19,721 bases of DNA from Chloroflexota bacterium (GTDB taxonomy: Bacteria; Chloroflexota; Dehalococcoidia; Dehalococcoidales; UBA2162): contig JACPSA010000071.1 in the NCBI GenBank assembly GCA_016193545.1, positions 1-19,721 on the forward strand, in the 5' to 3' direction. The position numbers and the translations under genes were made by a program. Positions within the stretch are counted from its first letter, which is position 1. Each line of letters begins with the position of its first letter. Under the pieces are notes generated by a model. It was not told where the DNA came from. It searched no databases and saw only the letters and a program-made list of their open reading frames with translations. Positions 15,298 to 19,721 of the stretch are shown in pieces.

Positions 15298-15308
15298 TAG
15301 GCTATACT
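15280..15308 (+). promoter_or_regulatory. Strong housekeeping-type promoter for the HTH membrane protein gene
   Basis: TTGACT (15280-15285) is a five-of-six -35 box and TATACT (15303-15308) a five-of-six -10 box, separated by exactly 17 bases. Transcription would begin near 15315, leaving a leader of about 25-30 bases. The -35 lies inside the second copy of the 18-base dyad, so binding there would block RNA polymerase. Confidence 0.75.
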
Positions 15309-15340
15309 GAGCGCCAGGATTACTCTTAGCGCAATAAGGT

Positions 15341-17287
15341 GTGACTTTGGAAACCAGAAACTTTGGTATCAAACTGAGAGAACTGCGTCAGCAGGCTGGC
15401 CTGAGCCAGCGAGACCTGGCCGAGAAAGTAGGGGTTAACTTTACCTATCTCAGCAAAATAGAGAGCGGAGTGCTCCCTCCTCCCAGCGAAAAGGTAATAC
15501 TGAAACTGGCTGAAGTCCTTAACGCCGATACCGACGAATTAATGACTCTAGCCGGTAAGATACCACCTGACATTGCCCAGATACTGAAGAATCGTGAGGC
15601 ATTGCGGTTACTCAGGGCAAATCATATTCAGAAAAAAAGCCCCATGAATAGGCAAGAGGGAGTTGGTATTATGAAAAGTTTAGTGAGCTACAAAAGGTTC
15701 GCCAGAGTGGCCCTGGCCGTCGTTTTAGTAGCGGCTGTGGCTACTTCATTGTGGTTCACTTCACCAGCACCGGTCAGGGCGCTGAATATAAGCTTCCCAT
15801 CCCTGCCCACAACCGGGACTCTCGGTAATACTTACTCCTTTCAGGTAAAAGTAGCTATTCAAAATATGGATATTCTGCCGGTAGTGAAAATTGATTTAGA
15901 GATTCGTAATGCCGCTTCCCCAGCTACCTATCTGGCAGCTTTAGCCCAATTACCCCTAAGTGCGGGTAGCAAAAGTTACACCAGTGCTGAGACGGGCGGA
16001 GGCGCAGTCTCCGTAACGGCCAGTACTGCCGCAAACTGGGGACTTGGTTCCTCCGCTTCACGCCGAGGCTATGGCTACCGTGACCCGGGAGGTCAGGGAT
16101 ACCATGACCCATTAAGCGGCCTTTTGGGATACGGTTATTCCGGTCCCGGTCTCCAGGGAGAAACATCAATCACCTATTCTATTACCTGGACGCCGCCGTC
16201 TAACTGGCCACAAGGCGCCTATAATATCAAAACGCTGGTTTACGGCGACGGCACCAAAAAGTTCAGCGGCACTAGCTCTTCCTTTACTCTCTCTACCGCA
16301 TCAGTAGGTGGAGGAGGGACCACAACGACTTCTGTCACGACTAACGTATTTGGCAGCACTACCGGTATGACGGTTAATTCAGGTGGGGTGGTGCAGAATA
16401 CAGTTACGTTTACCTCAGCGGATGGTAAAATAAATCTGACTGTCCCGGCGGGTACAATTGCTAAGGAGGCTAATGGCTATCCGCTATCCAGCCTGACAGC
16501 AGCGGTTAATCCTAACCCGCCCGCAGCACCCCTGGGTAAAAACATTCTTCTTGCCCTTGACCTCGGACCTGCGGGAGCTACTTTCAGTCCGCCGTTAACG
16601 TTGACTGTCAGCTATGACCCGGCGGTATTGGCAGCCCAGGGTATATCTGAAGACAGTCTGGTTATTGTTTTCTATAATGTCCAGACAGGACAATGGGAAA
16701 ATATTCCAGGTACTATTGACAAGGTAAATCACAGATTTGTGGCGTCAGTGAGCCACTTTTCCACCTTCGCACTTATTGGCAGTTTAACGCCGCCAGTGAC
16801 TCCGCCAGTAGCGCCGCCAGCGCCAGTGACTCCGCCAGTAGCACCGCCAGCGCCAGTGACTCCGCCAGTAGCGCCGCCAGCGCCAGTGACTCCGCCAGTA
16901 GCTAAGCCAGCCGCCTTCACTACCAGTGGCCTGGCTATATCTCCGGCTCAGGTCAATACCGGGGAGAGTGTCACCATCAGTGTCCAGGTGGCTAATACCG
17001 GCGACCTCAGTGGTAGCTATAAGGTAACGCTTAAAGTCAATAACGTTACCGAAGCAGATAAGGATATAACCGTTGTTGGCGGTACTACCCAGACGGTAAT
17101 CTTCACAACTGCCAAAGATACAGATGGAACCTATACCGTGAATGTCAACGGCTTATTAGGTACCTTTACCGTCAAGACGCCGGTAGTCCCACCGACACCA
17201 ATCAACTGGTGGCTTATCGGTGGTATCATTGCTGGCGTAATCATTATCGGCCTGGTTGTCTGGCAGGTGAGACGACGAATGTATTGA
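15341..17287 (+). CDS. Membrane-anchored XRE-type HTH protein with large exported beta-rich region
   Basis: The 648-residue product combines parts rarely found together. Residues 7-68 are an XRE/Cro-type HTH (LRELRQQAGLSQRDLAEKVG, then YLSKIESG). A hydrophobic segment lies at about 121-140 after basic residues and ends in the signal-like SPAPVRA. An exported region follows: a Gly/Tyr/Ser-rich beta domain (about 150-310), a segment with TVPAGTIAKEANGYPL resembling ZU5-like surface domains, a proline-rich repeat (about 484-523), a CARDB-like Ig domain (SPAQVNTGESVTISVQVANTG), and a C-terminal membrane segment (IIAGVIIIGLVVW) ending RRRMY. The topology recalls RodZ, with DNA-binding head inside and sensor outside. 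GTG at 15341 abuts AAGGT. A TTG at 15347 has better spacing and may be the true start. An internal ATG at 15671 could give a separate exported form. Confidence 0.83.
   Translation: MTLETRNFGIKLRELRQQAGLSQRDLAEKVGVNFTYLSKIESGVLPPPSEKVILKLAEVLNADTDELMTLAGKIPPDIAQILKNREALRLLRANHIQKKSPMNRQEGVGIMKSLVSYKRFARVALAVVLVAAVATSLWFTSPAPVRALNISFPSLPTTGTLGNTYSFQVKVAIQNMDILPVVKIDLEIRNAASPATYLAALAQLPLSAGSKSYTSAETGGGAVSVTASTAANWGLGSSASRRGYGYRDPGGQGYHDPLSGLLGYGYSGPGLQGETSITYSITWTPPSNWPQGAYNIKTLVYGDGTKKFSGTSSSFTLSTASVGGGGTTTTSVTTNVFGSTTGMTVNSGGVVQNTVTFTSADGKINLTVPAGTIAKEANGYPLSSLTAAVNPNPPAAPLGKNILLALDLGPAGATFSPPLTLTVSYDPAVLAAQGISEDSLVIVFYNVQTGQWENIPGTIDKVNHRFVASVSHFSTFALIGSLTPPVTPPVAPPAPVTPPVAPPAPVTPPVAPPAPVTPPVAKPAAFTTSGLAISPAQVNTGESVTISVQVANTGDLSGSYKVTLKVNNVTEADKDITVVGGTTQTVIFTTAKDTDGTYTVNVNGLLGTFTVKTPVVPPTPINWWLIGGIIAGVIIIGLVVWQVRRRMY
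15655..15673 (+). promoter_or_regulatory. Internal ribosome binding site and ATG opening a signal peptide
   Basis: Within the HTH gene, AGAGGGAG (15655-15662) lies eight bases before an in-frame ATG at 15671 (residue 111). From there the product would begin MKSLVSYKRF, a basic head, followed by a hydrophobic core and an AxA-like VRA cleavage site: a textbook Sec signal peptide. This site is better placed than the one for the annotated start. It could produce a 538-residue form without the HTH head. Confidence 0.5.
16791..16910 (+). repeat. 30-base tandem repeat, four copies, coding a proline-rich spacer
   Basis: The unit CGCCAGTGACTCCGCCAGTA plus GCGCCGCCAG is repeated four times without gaps (16791, 16821, 16851, 16881), the second copy with one base change and the fourth degenerating into GCTAAGCCAG. 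It encodes ten-residue units of the form PVTPPVAPPA. Such stretches act as stiff, extended linkers in cell-surface proteins. Near-identical DNA copies suggest recent slippage expansion, so length may vary between strains. Confidence 0.92.
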
Positions 17288-17356
17288 ATGTGAACCCTGA
17301 TAGAAGCAAAAAGCAGTGATTAGAGAATTCTTAAAAAATAACTATTAAACGGGGTA

Positions 17357-17385
17357 TTGACAAACGCAGATTCTTATGTTAATCT
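17357..17385 (+). promoter_or_regulatory. Candidate promoter for the small membrane protein gene
   Basis: A perfect -35 box TTGACA sits at 17357-17362. With a 17-base spacer the -10 would be TAATCT (17380-17385), a weak match, while GTTAAT at 17378 is closer to consensus but with a 15-base spacer. The start of transcription would be near 17390, only about 15-20 bases before the ATG at 17407. A terminator after the gene supports an independent transcription unit. Confidence 0.45.
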
Positions 17386-17406
17386 GAGTTCGTTAGCTTT
17401 TGAAAT

Positions 17407-17646
17407 ATGATTACAACTGTAACTACAGTAACAACAGTCACGGTAATTGCCGCCCTGGGGCTTAGCGCTTTAATAAGCATGGCAGCGGTGGTAACTCTCA
17501 TCGGTTTCCTGGTTACCCGGGAATTAGCTACTACCGGCCATTCCGGCTTTGCTTTACGAATCGCCAGGTTTGCCAGTGTTGGTATTATACCTTTAGTTAT
17601 GGCTTTTGCGGCTATTGTGGCTATACGAGTTACCGGATTGCTCTAG
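17407..17646 (+). CDS. Small two-helix membrane protein with TVTTVT N terminus
   Basis: The 79-residue product starts MITTVTTVTTVTVIAALG, then has a long hydrophobic stretch (about 12-37), a short polar loop RELATTGHSGFALRIARF and a second membrane segment (about 53-76). It has no cysteines or obvious catalytic residues. I have a memory of similar threonine/valine-led small membrane proteins in anaerobes but no function for them. Evidence that it is real: an upstream TTGACA, a strong terminator 50 bases after the stop, and clean length and hydropathy. There is no clear ribosome binding site, so translation may start on a near-leaderless transcript. Its stop overlaps the stop of the convergent CPBP protease gene at a shared CTAG. 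Confidence 0.65.
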   Translation: MITTVTTVTTVTVIAALGLSALISMAAVVTLIGFLVTRELATTGHSGFALRIARFASVGIIPLVMAFAAIVAIRVTGLL

Positions 17647-18380
17647 AAGAAAAAGGGAGCTATCAGGTATAATACCGAATTAGCGATACCATGAGACAAG
17701 GTCACTCCTAGTAGTGACCTTGTTTTTTTAACCACCCAACTGAAGAATAAAGCAACCACAAAAACAAAGACAACGTCAATCCAGGACAGAAAACCCATAT
17801 GCAGGATAGCGAAAATGAAGCTAACGTAAACTATCCCCCACCGTCCCAATAATCCCCCCGCGGTGCATTGTAGTACCCCCCGAAAGATAAACTCCTCGAC
17901 CAAGCCGGTACTGAGCAGAAAGATTAGCGCTGGTAACCATATTACTTGCCAGCTCAGTTCACTGACCGCCGGCTCCGGTTTCAGAATAAAATACTCGGCT
18001 ACCCCTATGGCAAACCCGGATAATATTAGCAGTAACTGCACTTTGAATAATCTAAAACTAAGTCCGATATCCTTAGCCCTGAGGCTCAGCAGGCGGACTA
18101 CCACTATGGCTGCTATCAGCAACGGGGCATAAATGATAGGGAACCACCAAATCTGGGGGATATTACCCAGCGGCATTGATAAACTGATGATTCTGACTAA
18201 AGGAACCAGTGCCAGTGATAGCAAGAACTGTTGCTGGGGTTGCCGGCTGACCAGCGCTGAGTGCAGTATAGCCACTACGAGCACCGTAATGTGAGTGATT
18301 ATACCCCATAACGGCGCAACGGTAGTAGTAATCACCTCAGCCAGAGTAATCGCCAGCAGATAAACCAGAGCTTCTTTCAT
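17643..18380 (-). CDS. CPBP-family intramembrane metalloprotease
   Basis: This 245-residue polytopic membrane protein carries the three motifs of CPBP (Abi/Rce1-type) proteases: EEFIFR (162-167, the EExxxR motif), FAILH (190-194, FxxxH) and LSHGIAN (229-234, the last metal-binding histidine). Around seven membrane segments precede and surround them. Bacterial members are linked to bacteriocin self-immunity, protein anchoring and processing of membrane proteins. The substrate here is unknown. It lies 51 bases after the site-2 protease gene in the same direction, so the two are probably co-transcribed. Its last codons, including those near the third motif, are overlapped on the other strand by a terminator. 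Confidence 0.87.
   Translation of the reverse strand: MKEALVYLLAITLAEVITTTVAPLWGIITHITVLVVAILHSALVSRQPQQQFLLSLALVPLVRIISLSMPLGNIPQIWWFPIIYAPLLIAAIVVVRLLSLRAKDIGLSFRLFKVQLLLILSGFAIGVAEYFILKPEPAVSELSWQVIWLPALIFLLSTGLVEEFIFRGVLQCTAGGLLGRWGIVYVSFIFAILHMGFLSWIDVVFVFVVALFFSWVVKKTRSLLGVTLSHGIANSVLYLIAPFFF
17696..17729 (+). terminator. Rho-independent terminator inside the opposing gene
   Basis: ACAAGGTCACT (17696-17706) pairs perfectly with AGTGACCTTGT (17713-17723) around a six-base loop, followed by seven T residues (17723-17729). It ends + strand transcription of the small membrane protein gene, and any read-through from the HTH protein gene. It sits wholly within the CPBP protease coding sequence on the - strand, where it has no U run and should not terminate. 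Confidence 0.88.
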
Positions 18381-18431
18381 TCTGCGTTTTAGTTAAATAG
18401 TAACTATGGTGGCTATAACCCGGGTAATTAA

Positions 18432-19229
18432 CTAACGGCTATCGGGAGGAACCGGCAGGTCAGGAGAACTAGCCGATGAAGTATGGTCACCAAAAGTCTC
18501 TTGCCAGGGAATCTGGCGGTAGCTGGCCGAAGCAATACTGCCCAAGAACCCACCGATGAAAACCAACCAGACTCCATCAAACCAGGATAAAGCATCTAAC
18601 CAAGATGAACCAAACAAACGCAGGAAGATTATTAAAATGCCGCTCAGAATAAACAGGTAACCGACACTCTGCCCTACCCTGGTGGCAATCAGGGTAGAGC
18701 GGCGATAACTTCCCGTCAGGTACCAGAGAATGGAGCGGAAAACACGCCCGCCATCCAGAGGGAAACCAGGAATGAGATTGAACATAGCCAGTGCTCCGTT
18801 CATAATAGCCAGCCAGAATATCATGATAGCTATCGGCTCAGGTTTGTTGGGGAACAAAAACCAGAGTAGACCGAATAAGCCACCAAGTACCAAGCTAGTC
18901 AACGGACCGGCAGCCGCCATTTTTAACTCGTCCCCTGGTCGTGTTGCTTCCTGAGTCATCTGAGCTACGCCACCGAAGATAAAAAGGGTGATGCTCTGTA
19001 TCGGGATACCCTGCGCCCTACCGACCAGGCTGTGGGCTAATTCGTGGGCAACCACCGAGGCAAAGAACAGCAGGCTGGTGATTATGCCGATAATCCAGTT
19101 CTGCCAGCGGGAATAATCGGGAGCAACCAGGGAAGTAGTCACCAGAATGAAGATGATGAACCAGGTAAAATGTAACCGGAATTCAATACCGAAGAGCTTG
19201 CCTAAAGTAAACGCATTACCGAATTTCAT
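18432..19229 (-). CDS. Site-2-type (M50) intramembrane metalloprotease without CBS domains
   Basis: This 265-residue membrane protease has HELAHS (62-67, zinc-binding HExxH), the FGGVAQM and AAAGPLTSLVLG strand regions, and NLIPGFPLDGGRV (151-163) supplying the third metal ligand. About six membrane segments are present. Homologues of this class often have about 370-390 residues with a C-terminal pair of CBS domains. Here the protein ends after the last membrane segment with a short proline/serine tail, so the regulatory module is absent. Site-2 proteases cut membrane-spanning segments, commonly those of anchored transcription regulators. Its ATG overlaps the cinA stop as ATGA. Confidence 0.92.
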   Translation of the reverse strand: MKFGNAFTLGKLFGIEFRLHFTWFIIFILVTTSLVAPDYSRWQNWIIGIITSLLFFASVVAHELAHSLVGRAQGIPIQSITLFIFGGVAQMTQEATRPGDELKMAAAGPLTSLVLGGLFGLLWFLFPNKPEPIAIMIFWLAIMNGALAMFNLIPGFPLDGGRVFRSILWYLTGSYRRSTLIATRVGQSVGYLFILSGILIIFLRLFGSSWLDALSWFDGVWLVFIGGFLGSIASASYRQIPWQETFGDHTSSASSPDLPVPPDSR

Positions 19230-19721
19230 CTATCTGTGCCAGGAGCAATAAGCGACTTTCTCAATTCCAGAAGAGCGGCCGTGCTGATATGTCGTCTCCG
19301 GGTGCGGTTGATTGCTTGACTGCCTTTATCATTGGCGATGCCAATATATAATGTGCCGGTTGTTCTGCCCTCTGCCTCTTTTACTCCCGTGGTACTGAGT
19401 CCGATATCGGCTTTCAAGAATTCCCTGACCGCCTCGGCCATGGCTTTCGCCACCTCGGGGCTGACCGCGCCGTATTGAGAGATAAGCTTAGCATTAACCC
19501 CCGAGAGTACTTTCGCTTCATCGGAGCAGGCAACCAGCCCACCCTTGAAAAAGCTCTGGCTTTCCATGGCATTAACAATGGTGCTGGCTAACTGCCCCCC
19601 GCTGCAATCTTCCATAACCGCCAGGCTCTGCCTTGTCTTTGTGAGCAAACGCCCGACGACAATCTCCGGAGTATCGCTATCCATCCCCCAGATATGTTTT
19701 CCCAGGATGGTCCTGATACCG
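19226..19721 (-). CDS. cinA: CinA-family protein, C-terminal amidohydrolase part (5' end beyond window)
   Basis: The frame remains open from the ATG at 19684 through the window edge, and the extra residues (GIRTILGKHIWGMDSDTPE) fit the end of the CinA N-terminal domain, so the gene is cut and the ATG at 19684 is internal. The visible part is the PncC-type nicotinamide-nucleotide amidohydrolase domain, which recycles NMN to nicotinate mononucleotide. Motifs are AVMEDCSGGQLAS (normally AESCTGG), SFFKGGLVACSDEAKV and GAVSPEVAKAMA. The usual VTGIAGPxGG is STTGVKEAEGRTTGT, so the glycine-proline loop is altered. Activity may be changed or lost, which needs testing. It leads an operon with the two membrane proteases. 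Confidence 0.87.
   Translation of the reverse strand, partial: GIRTILGKHIWGMDSDTPEIVVGRLLTKTRQSLAVMEDCSGGQLASTIVNAMESQSFFKGGLVACSDEAKVLSGVNAKLISQYGAVSPEVAKAMAEAVREFLKADIGLSTTGVKEAEGRTTGTLYIGIANDKGSQAINRTRRRHISTAALLELRKSLIAPGTDR

Larger units (their letters stand above)
14829..15340 (+). other. Divergent intergenic region, 512 bases
   Basis: This gap lies between the DUF1616 operon (leftward) and the HTH membrane protein gene (rightward). Its left third carries a 43-codon open frame that looks like a gene remnant (14869-15000), and its right end carries the two-copy dyad and promoter (15226-15308). Between about 15001 and 15225 I see no feature I can support. No tRNA or structured RNA is apparent. 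Confidence 0.7.

Noticed and set aside
16729..16920. Gly/Thr/Ala-rich repeat protein on the - strand
   Set aside because: It is only the antisense reading of the 30-base proline-coding repeat.
1..19721. tRNA genes, CRISPR arrays, insertion sequences or prophage genes
   Set aside because: Reading all gaps, I found no cloverleaf-like stretch, no spacer-repeat pattern and no transposase or integrase catalytic domain. The recombinase-like part of the GreA fusion lacks any catalytic region.

Overview
This window looks like a stretch of a bacterial chromosome from an anaerobe. MnmA, FdhD, CinA, a GreA-type factor and clear Shine-Dalgarno sequences make it bacterial. A rubrerythrin, a flavin reductase fused to rubredoxin, and FdhD point to anaerobic life. 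Base composition is close to balanced. The style of several proteins (DUF1616 membrane protein, geranylgeranyl-reductase-family flavoprotein, extended GreA, surface protein with an HTH head) reminds me of Dehalococcoidia-type Chloroflexota. That placement is an inference from memory, not shown by a marker gene.

Region 1 (1-9270, all + strand) is a long, tightly packed sulfur block of thirteen genes: the 3' end of APS/PAPS reductase (cysH), cysteine synthase (cysM type), a TusA-like protein, a DUF2061 membrane protein, serine acetyltransferase (cysE), a cystathionine gamma-synthase/lyase-type enzyme, a threonine synthase-type enzyme, a stand-alone NIL-domain protein, cysteine desulfurase, an IscU/NifU scaffold, MnmA, a MOSC protein and FdhD. 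Several junctions overlap (438/441, 1420/1436, 2674/2677, 8485/8495). Together these genes would take sulfur from activated sulfate to cysteine and homocysteine, then mobilise cysteine sulfur for Fe-S clusters, tRNA 2-thiouridine and molybdenum-cofactor sulfuration. MnmA, FdhD and the TusA-like protein each depart from the textbook active-site pattern.

Region 2 (9351-11733, - strand) is an oxygen/iron defence operon. A promoter near 11705-11733 is followed by a rubrerythrin-like protein, the flavin reductase-rubredoxin fusion, an unrecognised 81-residue protein and a bacterioferritin-like protein, ending in a terminator at 9351-9402.

Region 3 (11864-14828, - strand) holds four closely spaced genes: a DUF1616 membrane protein, a YdjM-like membrane protein, a geranylgeranyl-reductase-family flavoprotein, and a GreA homologue with an extra N-terminal domain resembling the core-binding domain of tyrosine recombinases. 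Upstream lies a 512-base gap with a possible gene remnant (14869-15000).

Region 4 (15226-17729, + strand) has an unusual gene for a membrane-anchored XRE-type HTH protein with a large exported region and two candidate starts. An 18-base dyad repeated twice sits at its strong promoter. A tiny membrane protein with its own promoter and terminator follows.

Region 5 (17643-19721, - strand) is cinA (cut by the window end), a site-2 protease and a CPBP-family intramembrane protease. Two intramembrane proteases beside a membrane-tethered HTH protein suggest, as a hypothesis only, a regulated-proteolysis signalling module.
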